Assembly: GCA_035691285.1 (NCBI GenBank)
Contig: DASSJI010000242.1
Coordinates: 1-10,400 of the forward strand
DNA from: DATFEN01 sp035691285
Lineage (GTDB): Bacteria > Acidobacteriota > Vicinamibacteria > Fen-336
Length of the DNA stretch: 10,400 nt
Direction: 5' to 3'
Shown here piece after piece: positions 1 through 6,727 of the stretch. Both the position numbers and the translations under genes were made by a program. Numbering within the stretch: the first letter of the stretch is position 1; the number at the start of each line of letters is the position of its first letter. The notes under the pieces are model-generated. The model searched no databases and was not told where the DNA came from. It saw only the letters and a list, made by a program, of their open reading frames with translations.

Positions 1-2
1 GG

Positions 3-740
3 CTTCGCGAGGCCGCGGAAGCGCTGGAGCGGGACAAGCCCGCGGGCCGAAGCGTGGAGTGGATGGCCGCCGACGCCGCCGACCCCGCCGCCGGCCCCGC
101 CCTGGTCGCCCGCGCGGAGGCGATGCTCGGGCCCGTCACCATCCTGGTGAACAACGCCGGCGTCTACGGGCCGATGGGCCGGCTCGAGGACGTGGACTGG
201 GGCGAGTGGGCGGAGGCGGTGCGGATCAACCTGCTGGGCACGGCCCTCATGTGCCGGGCCGTGATCCCGGGCATGCGCGCGCGCCGCTACGGCAAGATCG
301 TCAACCTCTCGGGCGGCGGGGCGACCGCGCCCTTGCCGCGCATCAGCGCCTACGCCGCCGCGAAGGCCGGCGTGGTGCGCCTCACGGAGACTCTGGCCGA
401 GGAGCTCAAGGACGCCGGCGTGGACGTCAACGCCATGGCGCCCGGTCCCCTCAACACGCGCCTGCTCGACGAGGTCCTGGCCGCGGGGCCCGAGAAGGTC
501 GGGCACGCGTTCTACGGCCAGGCCCTCGCGCAGCGCCTCGAGGGCGGCACGCCCCTCGCCCGCGGCGCGGAGCTGGCGGCGTTCCTGGCCTCCGCGGCCA
601 GCGATGGCATCACCGGCCGCCTCCTGAGCGCGGTCTGGGACGACTGGGCCGCCGTGGCCCGGGAGCGCGAGCGGCTCTCGGCAAGCGACGTCTACACGCT
701 CCGGCGCGTCGTGCCCGCGGACCGCGGTTGGCGCGAATGA
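3..740 (+). CDS. SDR-family NAD(P)-dependent oxidoreductase, 5' end cut by window
   Basis: This is the C-terminal part of a classical short-chain dehydrogenase/reductase. The open frame runs to the left edge, so the true start and the glycine-rich cofactor motif lie outside; the GTG at 54 is internal. Visible family marks are the NNAG motif (150-161), an Asn in RINLLG, a catalytic-type Ser in NLSGGG, and the YxxxK pair as YAAAK (351-365), followed by a PG turn (APGPLNT). After the usual Rossmann fold there is a charged tail ending VYTLRRVVPADRGWRE. The stop overlaps the start of the next gene by 4 nt (ATGA), so the two are translationally coupled. In a heptose operon the likely substrate is a sugar or sugar nucleotide, but this is inferred from context only; the fold is sure, the substrate is not. 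Confidence 0.9.
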   Translation, partial: LREAAEALERDKPAGRSVEWMAADAADPAAGPALVARAEAMLGPVTILVNNAGVYGPMGRLEDVDWGEWAEAVRINLLGTALMCRAVIPGMRARRYGKIVNLSGGGATAPLPRISAYAAAKAGVVRLTETLAEELKDAGVDVNAMAPGPLNTRLLDEVLAAGPEKVGHAFYGQALAQRLEGGTPLARGAELAAFLASAASDGITGRLLSAVWDDWAAVARERERLSASDVYTLRRVVPADRGWRE

Positions 741-1753
741 GCGCGGCGGCAGGGAAGGCCTCGGCCGGGGGCCCGCTCGGAGTCGCGATCGTCGGCTGCG
801 GGCGCGTCGGGCGCAAGCGCGCGGGCGCGCTCGAGGGAGGCCGGCTGATCGCGGTGGCCGACCGGGACGAGACCGCCGCCGCGCGGCTGGCCGCCGCGCA
901 CCCGGGCTGCGCGGAGACCCGGACCTGGGAGCGCGTGGTCGATCGCGACGACGTGGACGCGGTGATCGTGTCCACCAGCCACGACGCCCTGGCGCCCATC
1001 ACGCTGGCCGCCGTGCGCGCCGGCAAGCACGTGCTCGTCGAGAAGCCCGGGGCCCGCAGCCCGGCGGAGCTCAGGCCCGTCCTGGAGGCGGCCCGCGCCG
1101 CCCGGGTCACGGTGAAGGTGGGCTTCAACCACCGCTTCCACCCGGCGCTGCGCCAGGCGCGGGCCCTCTTCGACCAGGGCGCGATCGGTCCGCTGCTCTA
1201 CCTGCGCGGTCGCTACGGCCACGGCGGGCGACGCGGCTACGAGCGCGAATGGCGCGCGGACCCGCAAGTGGCCGGAGGCGGGCAGCTCATCGACCAGGGC
1301 GTGCACCTGATCGACCTCGCGCGCTGGTTCGCCGGGGACTTCGCCATCGCCTCCGGCCACGTCGCCACGTACTTCTGGGACATGCCGGTGGAGGACAACG
1401 CGTTCCTCTCCCTGCGCACCGCCGACGGGAAGACGGCCTGGCTGCACGCGAGCTGCACCGAGTGGAAGAACCTGTTCTCGTTCGAGCTCTTCGGCAGGGA
1501 CGGCAAGCTGGAGGTGGAGGGCCTGGGCGGGAGCTACGGGACGGAGCGGCTCGCCCTGCATCGCATGCTCCCCGGGATGGGCCCTCCAGAGACCCGCACC
1601 TGGGAGTACCCGGCGCCGGACGAGTCCTGGCAGCTCGAGTTCGACGACTTCCGCGCCGCCATCCTCGCGCGCCGGCCGCCGCTCGGAACGTTGGACGACG
1701 CCCTGGCCGCGCTCGAGATCGTCGAGGCGATCTACGCGGGACGCGCCCGGTGA
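737..1753 (+). CDS. Gfo/Idh/MocA-family sugar oxidoreductase
   Basis: This is a 338-residue NAD(P)-dependent sugar dehydrogenase, the normal length for the family. The N-terminal Rossmann domain carries GCGRVG (residues 20-25) and the acidic turn ADRDE after strand 2. The family EKP motif is at 102-104, with the catalytic-type Lys at 103. The C-terminal domain has the GGQLIDQGVHLIDLARWF segment (181-198), whose Asp186 and His190 fit the usual catalytic pair. The start was chosen at the ATG that overlaps the upstream stop (ATGA); the frame is open much further upstream, but that part is a shadow of the SDR gene. The stop overlaps the next gene by 4 nt. It probably oxidises, reduces or epimerises a (nucleotide-)sugar of this pathway; the exact substrate cannot be read from the sequence. 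Confidence 0.93.
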   Translation: MSAAAGKASAGGPLGVAIVGCGRVGRKRAGALEGGRLIAVADRDETAAARLAAAHPGCAETRTWERVVDRDDVDAVIVSTSHDALAPITLAAVRAGKHVLVEKPGARSPAELRPVLEAARAARVTVKVGFNHRFHPALRQARALFDQGAIGPLLYLRGRYGHGGRRGYEREWRADPQVAGGGQLIDQGVHLIDLARWFAGDFAIASGHVATYFWDMPVEDNAFLSLRTADGKTAWLHASCTEWKNLFSFELFGRDGKLEVEGLGGSYGTERLALHRMLPGMGPPETRTWEYPAPDESWQLEFDDFRAAILARRPPLGTLDDALAALEIVEAIYAGRAR

Positions 1754-2730
1754 TCATCGCGCGCAGCCCGCTGCGGATCTCGTTGGGCGGCGGAGGAACC
1801 GACCTCCCCTCGTACTACCGGGAGCACGAGGGCTTCCTGATCGCGGCCGCCATCGACAAGTACGTCTACATCGCCGTGCACGACACCTTCGTCCCGGAGC
1901 TGATCGTCAAGTATTCCAGGCAGGAGCGCGTGGGGAGCGCCGCCGAGGTGCAGCATCCCATCGTGCGCGAGGCGCTCACGCTCCTGGAGCTGGACGGGAA
2001 GTACCTCGAGATCGCCAGCATGGCCGACATCCCGGCGGGCACCGGGCTCGGGTCGTCCGGCAGCTTCACGACCGCCCTGCTCAAGGCGCTCCACACCCAC
2101 GAGAAGCACGTGCTGCACCCGCGCGAGCTGGCCGAACAGGCCTGCCACATCGAGCTCGAGCGGCTCGGCGAGCCGATCGGGAAGCAGGACCAGTACGTGG
2201 CGTCCTTCGGCGGCCTCGTCGGGCTGCGCTTCGAGCGCAGCGGGCGCGTGGAGGTGGAGCCTGTGGCCGTGGCGCCCGAGATCCTCTACGACCTGGAGGA
2301 GAACCTGCTGCTCTTCTTCACCGGATACAGCCGCTCGGCATCGGCCATCCTGAAGGAGCAGGACGACAGGACGCGAGCCGGCGACGCGCGGATGGTCGAG
2401 GAGCTCCACGTCGCCAAGGACGTGGGGCTGCGGAGCCGGGAAGCGCTGGAGGCCGGGGACCTTCGGGGCTTCGCCGAGCTGATGAGCCTGCAGTGGAATC
2501 ACAAGAAGAAGCGCGGATCCGTGATGTCGAACCCGGACATCGACGCCGCGCACGCCCTCGCCCTGGAGAGCGGAGCCCTGGGGGGCAAGCTGCTCGGCGC
2601 CGGCGGCGGAGGGTTCCTGCTCTTCTACGCCGAGGACAAGGCGCGCCTCCGGCGGGCCATGGCCCGGCAGGGGCTGCGTGAGGTCCGCTTCCGGTTCGAC
2701 CACGAAGGCACGCGGGTGGTCATCCAATGA
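1750..2730 (+). CDS. hddA: GHMP kinase, D-glycero-alpha-D-manno-heptose-7-phosphate kinase type
   Basis: This 326-residue protein is a GHMP-superfamily small-molecule kinase of the HddA type, which phosphorylates heptose 7-phosphate at C1 on the way to GDP-heptose. Visible motifs in order: the N-terminal substrate signature SPLRISLGGGGTDLP (6-20); the ATP-binding motif PAGTGLGSSGS (95-105); KQDQY with the catalytic-type Asp147; and the C-terminal motif GGKLLGAGGGG (278-288). Translation starts at GTG 1750, which overlaps the preceding stop as GTGA; no Shine-Dalgarno is obvious, so coupling probably drives initiation. The neighbouring HddC/GmhA domains support the heptose assignment over related fucose or galactose kinases. 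No essential motif is missing. Confidence 0.9.
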   Translation: MIIARSPLRISLGGGGTDLPSYYREHEGFLIAAAIDKYVYIAVHDTFVPELIVKYSRQERVGSAAEVQHPIVREALTLLELDGKYLEIASMADIPAGTGLGSSGSFTTALLKALHTHEKHVLHPRELAEQACHIELERLGEPIGKQDQYVASFGGLVGLRFERSGRVEVEPVAVAPEILYDLEENLLLFFTGYSRSASAILKEQDDRTRAGDARMVEELHVAKDVGLRSREALEAGDLRGFAELMSLQWNHKKKRGSVMSNPDIDAAHALALESGALGGKLLGAGGGGFLLFYAEDKARLRRAMARQGLREVRFRFDHEGTRVVIQ

Positions 2731-4040
2731 ACCCCACGGTCTCCGAGGTGCCCGTGGCGCTGCTGGCGGGCGGCCTCGCCACGCGGCTGCTTCCGCTGAC
2801 AGCCGCCCTCCCGAAGTCGCTCCTCGAGGTGGGCGGCCGGCCCTTCATCGACCATCAGCTCGCACTGCTCCGGCGCAAGGGCGTGCGCCGTGTCGTCGTG
2901 TGCCTCGGGCACCACGGCGATCCGATCGAGCGCCATCTGGGCTCCTCTGCTCACTGTCTCGAGCTGGCCTGTTCCCGCGACGGCGAGCGCCTGCTGGGCA
3001 CGGGCGGCGCCCTCAAGCGCGCCCTGCCCCTCCTGGGCGACCTGTTCTGGGTGATGTACGGCGACACTTACGCGGACGTCGATCTGCACGGCGTGCTCGC
3101 GCGCTTTTCGGGCTCGGCGGCGCTCGGCGTGATGACCGTGCTGCGCAACGAGGGCCGCTGGGACGCGAGCAACGTCGTGTTCGAGGCCGGCCGGCTCGTC
3201 CGGTACGACAAGGCTGCCCGGTCGCCGGAGATGGCACACATCGACTACGGAGTCACGCTGCTGCGGCGTGCAGCCCTCGACGCGATCCTCGATGGCGAGC
3301 CCTGCGATCTGGCTGACCTGTATCGAGCCCTGGTCGAGCAGGGCCGGCTGGCGGGCCACGAAGTGTCGCGGCGGTTCCATGAGATCGGCTCGCCGGCCGC
3401 ACTGCGCGAGACCAACGCATTCCTTCGGGAGGAGGCGCGGACGATGTCCTACACGCAGGCCTATCTGGAGGACACCAAGCTGGCGCTCGATCGGATCGAC
3501 TCTGCCGCCATCGATCGTCTCGTCGTCGCGCTTCGCGACCTCCGCGACCGCCGGGGGCGGTTGTTCGTTCTCGGCGTCGGCGGCAGCGCGGCGAACGCCT
3601 CCCACGCCGTGGGCGACTTCCGGAAGATCTGCGGGATCGAGGCCTACGCCCCCACCGACAACGTCGCCGAGCTGACCGCGCGCGTGAACGACGACGGCTG
3701 GGAGGGCGTGTTCGCCGAGTGGCTGCGGGTCAGCCGCCTCGGACCGGACGACATGGTGCTCGTCTTCTCCGTAGGCGGCGGCGACCTGGAGCGCAACATC
3801 AGCCCGAACCTCGTGCGCGCGCTGGACTACGCGCGGGAACGGGGCGCCGCCATCGGGGGTATCGTGGGCCGCGACGGCGGCCACACCGCCCGGCTGGCCG
3901 ACGCCTGCGTGGTCGTCCCCACCGTGCGCGCCGAGGCCGTCACGCCCCACGCGGAGGCGCTCCAGGCCGTGGTCTGGCACCTGCTCGTGTCGCACCCCCT
4001 TCTGAAGGCGCGGGAGATGAAATGGGAGGGGGAGCGCTGA
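2727..4040 (+). CDS. Fused HddC-type nucleotidyltransferase and GmhA-type SIS isomerase
   Basis: One 437-residue frame joins two enzymes normally encoded separately. Residues 1-235 are a sugar-1-phosphate nucleotidyltransferase: LLAGGLATRLLPLT (12-25) with PK at 29-30, GTGGAL (91-96) and the metal-binding YGD (111-113), as in HddC. Residues 240-437 are a SIS-fold phosphosugar isomerase: GVGGSAANASH (283-293), the phosphate-binding FSVGGGDLERN (347-357), and HAEALQAVVWH (408-418), whose Glu and His fit the metal/catalytic positions of GmhA (sedoheptulose-7-phosphate isomerase). The ATG start overlaps the hddA stop (ATGA). Met240 sits exactly at the domain junction with a strong ribosome site before it, so a free SIS protein may also be made. 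The fusion covers the first and last steps of NDP-heptose synthesis. Domain calls are firm; substrate calls rest on context. Confidence 0.88.
   Translation: MNPTVSEVPVALLAGGLATRLLPLTAALPKSLLEVGGRPFIDHQLALLRRKGVRRVVVCLGHHGDPIERHLGSSAHCLELACSRDGERLLGTGGALKRALPLLGDLFWVMYGDTYADVDLHGVLARFSGSAALGVMTVLRNEGRWDASNVVFEAGRLVRYDKAARSPEMAHIDYGVTLLRRAALDAILDGEPCDLADLYRALVEQGRLAGHEVSRRFHEIGSPAALRETNAFLREEARTMSYTQAYLEDTKLALDRIDSAAIDRLVVALRDLRDRRGRLFVLGVGGSAANASHAVGDFRKICGIEAYAPTDNVAELTARVNDDGWEGVFAEWLRVSRLGPDDMVLVFSVGGGDLERNISPNLVRALDYARERGAAIGGIVGRDGGHTARLADACVVVPTVRAEAVTPHAEALQAVVWHLLVSHPLLKAREMKWEGER
3427..3446 (+). promoter_or_regulatory. Internal ribosome site and ATG at the HddC/GmhA junction
   Basis: GGGAGGAGG at 3427-3435 is followed after 8 nt by ATG at 3444, in the frame of the fused gene. 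This is the best Shine-Dalgarno/start arrangement in the + strand operon. It would yield a separate 198-residue isomerase (3444-4040), about the normal GmhA length. The purine run encodes an ordinary Arg-Glu-Glu linker, so the match may be accidental. Confidence 0.45.
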
Positions 4041-4052
4041 CCTCGTCGGGAG

Positions 4053-4862
4053 CTAAGGGCGCTTGCCTTCCGGGCGTCCGGGCAGGAGCGAGCGGAACCC
4101 GGCCTGGCGCAGGATCTCGTGGATCTCGTCCTCGCTGAACTCGGCGAGGCGCCGGTCCTCGACGTTGACCGCCGGCACCCGCTCGCTCGGATCCGCGATC
4201 GGGCGTCCCACGGCGTTCGGCTGCCCGGGCTCCGACTGCAGCGCCGCGTTGGCCTGCGCCAGGAATCGGACGGCCGCGGCTACCTGGAGCAGCGCCCTCC
4301 GGTCGCCATCCACGAAGGACTTGATCCAGCGGTTGGCGAAGCGGACGTGGTGGATCTCGTCGGCGAGGATGCCTTCGAGGACCGCGGCCGTCTCCGGGTC
4401 GCCGATGTCCCTTACGGCCGGGGCGAGGCCCCCGACCACGTCCATGGCGCCGGCCTCGAAGGTCCGGTTCTGCGTGGCGAGGCGCGCGGGCAGCGTCTCC
4501 AGGGCGCAGGTCACGCTCCACTCGAACGTGGAGATCGGGAACTCGCCCTTGCGGCCGCCCAGCGCCACGAGCCGCCGGTGGAGCGCCTCGACGTGGCGGG
4601 ACTCGTCCCAGCACTGCCGGGCGAGCTCGACGCGCAGCTCCCACGGCGCGTCGGGGAACTCGGCCAGGCACTGCGCGGCGATGTCCAGGCTGGTGATCTC
4701 GTTGCTCATGTGCCGGTGGACGGTCTCGCGCAGGGCGCGCGCGTCGCCGGGGTCGTACTCGTGCATCTCGGCGTCGCGCAGCACGACCTCGAAGCAGGCG
4801 TCGCGGGCGGGTGAGGCCCGCAGCCTCAGGCCGGCCAGCTCGAAGTGCCCGATCGCCTTCAC
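4053..4862 (-). CDS. DUF455 family ferritin-like protein, possible diiron oxidase
   Basis: This 269-residue helical protein matches the DUF455 (PF04305) ferritin-like family. A complete set of possible diiron ligands is visible: Glu55 (in MSNEIT), Glu87 and His90 (DESRH), Glu136 (TFEAG), and Glu169 and His172 (DEIHH), that is E, ExxH, E, ExxH on four helices. The family marker GEFPISTFEW is at 106-115. The C-terminal 60 residues are Pro-rich and end in a short predicted helix (FSEDEIHEILRQAGF). Start GTG 4862 overlaps the stop of the upstream gene (GTGA). The biochemical role of DUF455 is not established to my knowledge; the ligand set suggests O2-dependent oxidation or metal handling. Being last in the cassette with a PqqD protein and a small peptide makes peptide modification possible, but that is inference. 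Confidence 0.85.
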   Translation of the reverse strand: MKAIGHFELAGLRLRASPARDACFEVVLRDAEMHEYDPGDARALRETVHRHMSNEITSLDIAAQCLAEFPDAPWELRVELARQCWDESRHVEALHRRLVALGGRKGEFPISTFEWSVTCALETLPARLATQNRTFEAGAMDVVGGLAPAVRDIGDPETAAVLEGILADEIHHVRFANRWIKSFVDGDRRALLQVAAAVRFLAQANAALQSEPGQPNAVGRPIADPSERVPAVNVEDRRLAEFSEDEIHEILRQAGFRSLLPGRPEGKRP

Positions 4863-5380
4863 GCCGGAGGGGCGATCAGCTCGAGGCCGCGCTCCCGCGC
4901 CGCGAGCGGCTCGGCCGTCGCGCCCGGCAGAGCGATCTCGCGGCGCAGCGCCCGAGCCTCGTCGCGCTGGCGGCGGGCGTCGGCGAGGATGCGCTCGACG
5001 ACGACGAGGGACGGCGCGTCGAGGACGGCGTCCACCTCGGACCGGTAGCGCTCGTAGCGGCGCTCGATGCCGGGCAGGAGGCCGTCGTAGAGCGCGGCGA
5101 GCCGCTCCACGGTCCCCTCGAGCTCCCGGATCTCGTCGAGCAGCCGCACGTACGCCTGGGCGGGAGGCACGGACTCCTGAGCCGGGCGCCGCAGCTCGAA
5201 CATCCGCCGGCCCAGCGCGTCCGCGTGCTGCGCGAAGTCCCAGATGTGCCGCCCGAACATGACCTTGACCTCCATCTCCGGGGTCGTCGGCGTCCAGGCG
5301 GCCGCGATCTCCATGAGGCGCACCTCGACCCAGCGGAAGGTGCCGATGCGGTGCGCGCGCTCCGCGACCGTGAGGCTCAC
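4859..5380 (-). CDS. Divergent ferritin-like helical protein, function unknown
   Basis: This is a 173-residue, almost wholly alpha-helical protein that I do not recognise with certainty. It resembles ferritin-like proteins: an N-terminal helix with Glu19 and Glu24, a second with Glu37 and His45 followed by His52 (MEVKVMFGRHIWDFAQHADAL), a third beginning YVRLLDEIRELEG, and a last helix VVVERILADARRQRDEARAL. In the position where ferritin-like relatives usually carry Glu-x-x-His, the last helix has no His, so a complete diiron site is doubtful. GTG 5380 was chosen because it overlaps the upstream stop (GTGA) and has GGGAGG at 5391-5396; an ATG at 5407 is in frame but overlaps the previous gene by 31 nt. 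Its own stop overlaps the DUF455 start by 4 nt. Tight coupling suggests the two ferritin-like proteins act together, perhaps as partner or scaffold. Confidence 0.7.
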   Translation of the reverse strand: MSLTVAERAHRIGTFRWVEVRLMEIAAAWTPTTPEMEVKVMFGRHIWDFAQHADALGRRMFELRRPAQESVPPAQAYVRLLDEIRELEGTVERLAALYDGLLPGIERRYERYRSEVDAVLDAPSLVVVERILADARRQRDEARALRREIALPGATAEPLAARERGLELIAPPA

Positions 5381-6447
5381 GAGGCCACGGCCTCCCGCTC
5401 CACGCATTCCGCGGTCTCGTCGGGGTCGCCCGGCCAGAGCGCGTACACCGCCGTCCGCGAGAGCAGGCGCGCCATCGCGAAGACGCGCTCGGTGGCGGGA
5501 GCGTTGACCAGGCAGGCGCCCACGGGCTGGAGCCGGGCCAGCTCCTCGCGCCCGGGGGACAGGCGCTCGAAGCGCGCGCGGGGCGCGAACCCGCGGAGGA
5601 AGAGAACCGCCCGGAGCGGCACGGGCGCCGGGCCGGGGCCGCGCAGCAGGTCGGGCAGCTCCACGCGCATCATCCCGTCCCGCTCGGGGATGCGGTCGAT
5701 CGCCCTGAGCGCCTCGTCCACGGCGCGGGCGCGCGGGCCGGGCTTGACGCCCACCGGGCGGCGGAAGGGGATGAGCTCGCCGCGCGCCGGCACGTAGCAG
5801 GCCTGCTCGTCCCCCAGCAGGTCGTGGCCGCGGCTCGCGAGAGCGAGGGCGAGGGTCGACTTGCCGGCGCCCTTCGGCCCCACGACGAGGACTCCTCGAC
5901 CGCGCACGCCGACCGATGCGGCGTGGAAGAAGAGCGCGTCGCGGCGCGCCCGCATCAGGCGCCAGAGCAGGAAGAGCGCCACGGCCTTGCGCCAGCCCGC
6001 GGCGAGCGCGAACAGGCAGTCGTCGCCGCGCAGACCGAACTGCGGGCTCTGCTCGCCGCGGAACGCCACGGACGTCCAGGAACCGGAGCCTTCGAGGCGC
6101 TCGAACGGGAAGTCGGGCGAGGAGAAGCCGAGGAGGAAATCGGCAGGGCTCAGCAGCTCCGGGTCGTCGGTCTGCAGCCGGAGATGGCCGAAGGCCGCGT
6201 CCTCGGTGGCGCGCACGACGGCGCGCAGGGCGATGGCGCGGGGTCCGAGGCCGGGCTCGACGCGCCCCAACACCGCTTGAAGCTCCTCGTGGAGGCCCGC
6301 GTCGTCGCTGTCGACCGTGAGCCGCACGCCCGCCAGGCCGTGGAGCGCGCGCCGGCTCCGCGCCGGGGGCTGGGCCGCGATGCGGCGCACGACCGCATCG
6401 AGATCGAGTCCGGGAACGGCGAGGCGGGAAGAATTCGACAAGGACAA
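5377..6447 (-). CDS. HPr-kinase-like P-loop protein (HprK-related)
   Basis: This protein of about 356 residues resembles the C-terminal catalytic domain of HPr kinase/phosphorylase. The core is the segment from FFHAASV (173-179) to the Walker A GPKGAGKST (190-198), then GHDLLGDEQACYV (207-219) with Asp213-Glu214 in the acidic position. The N-terminal 150 residues have no motif I recognise. True HprK phosphorylates HPr at Ser46; homologues of this shortened kind occur with PqqD proteins and in peptide-modification clusters, where some phosphorylate a peptide Ser. The start is uncertain: an in-frame TAG lies at about 6469-6471, so TTG 6447 is the first usable codon, without a clear Shine-Dalgarno. 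The stop overlaps the next gene by 4 nt. Substrate is unknown; the adjacent small peptide is the obvious candidate. Confidence 0.82.
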   Translation of the reverse strand: MSLSNSSRLAVPGLDLDAVVRRIAAQPPARSRRALHGLAGVRLTVDSDDAGLHEELQAVLGRVEPGLGPRAIALRAVVRATEDAAFGHLRLQTDDPELLSPADFLLGFSSPDFPFERLEGSGSWTSVAFRGEQSPQFGLRGDDCLFALAAGWRKAVALFLLWRLMRARRDALFFHAASVGVRGRGVLVVGPKGAGKSTLALALASRGHDLLGDEQACYVPARGELIPFRRPVGVKPGPRARAVDEALRAIDRIPERDGMMRVELPDLLRGPGPAPVPLRAVLFLRGFAPRARFERLSPGREELARLQPVGACLVNAPATERVFAMARLLSRTAVYALWPGDPDETAECVEREAVAS

Positions 6448-6482
6448 GGAACGCCGCGGGGCCGCGGGCTACGGGAGTGGAG

Positions 6483-6502
6483 GCACGGCCTAGACGCCGT
6501 GC
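6483..6502 (-). promoter_or_regulatory. GC-rich hairpin just after the small peptide gene
   Basis: GCACGGC (6483-6489) and GCCGTGC (6496-6502) form a perfect 7-bp stem with a 6-nt loop, 19 nt after the peptide stop on the - strand. No T-run follows on that strand, so it is not a classical intrinsic terminator. Its place between a short peptide gene and the enzyme genes fits a weak attenuator or an mRNA-stabilising hairpin that raises peptide output over enzymes. Confidence 0.45.
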
Positions 6503-6521
6503 TCGGCCCGCCGGGACGGCT

Positions 6522-6683
6522 TCAGCAGCAGGCCGTCGTCCACCAGGTCACCATCGACTGCGTGATCTGGAACGTGCTCAGGATCTCGCGCTCGGTCATG
6601 ACCTGAATGCGGGGCGGTTCGTAGCGCGGACGCTCCGGAGCCGTCGACGTTTCCACCACGTTGGGTGCGGTCTCCCGGGTCAC
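6522..6683 (-). CDS. Small peptide, candidate RiPP-type precursor
   Basis: A 53-residue frame fills the gap between the PqqD-like gene and the HprK-like gene. It starts at GTG 6683, 6 nt after AGGAGG (6690-6695); an ATG at 6689 would add two residues but directly abuts the ribosome site with no spacer. The polar N-terminal half contains YEPPRIQVM at 21-29, that is Y-x-x-P-x-I, which resembles the YxxPxL element recognised by PqqD-like proteins in lasso leaders. An amphipathic stretch (TEREILSTFQ) follows, then the C-terminal segment ITQSMVTWWTTACC (40-53) with two Trp, four Thr, one Ser and a terminal Cys-Cys. There is no signal peptide, Gly-Gly cleavage site or membrane helix. I do not recognise a named family. 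Size, layout, ribosome site and neighbours support a modified-peptide precursor; the modification is unknown. Confidence 0.72.
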   Translation of the reverse strand: MTRETAPNVVETSTAPERPRYEPPRIQVMTEREILSTFQITQSMVTWWTTACC

Positions 6684-6689
6684 AGGCAT

Positions 6690-6696
6690 CCTCCTC
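6690..6696 (-). promoter_or_regulatory. Strong ribosome binding site of the small peptide
   Basis: GAGGAGG on the - strand is a full match to the anti-Shine-Dalgarno. It lies 6 nt before GTG 6683 and 0 nt before ATG 6689, so it favours the GTG. Most other genes here start by overlap coupling without such a site, which suggests that the peptide is translated strongly and independently. Confidence 0.75.
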
Positions 6697-6727
6697 GGTA
6701 AGCTGGCGACAAATGGTATGGCGACGC

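Noticed and set aside
59..736. Upstream extension of the Gfo/Idh/MocA frame through the SDR gene.
   Set aside because: Arg/Gly/Pro-rich out-of-frame reading of a real gene, typical of GC-rich DNA; the ATG at 737 starts the Rossmann domain correctly.
4041..4052. A bidirectional terminator between the two convergent operons.
   Set aside because: Only 12 nt separate the two stops and no stem followed by a T-run is visible there.
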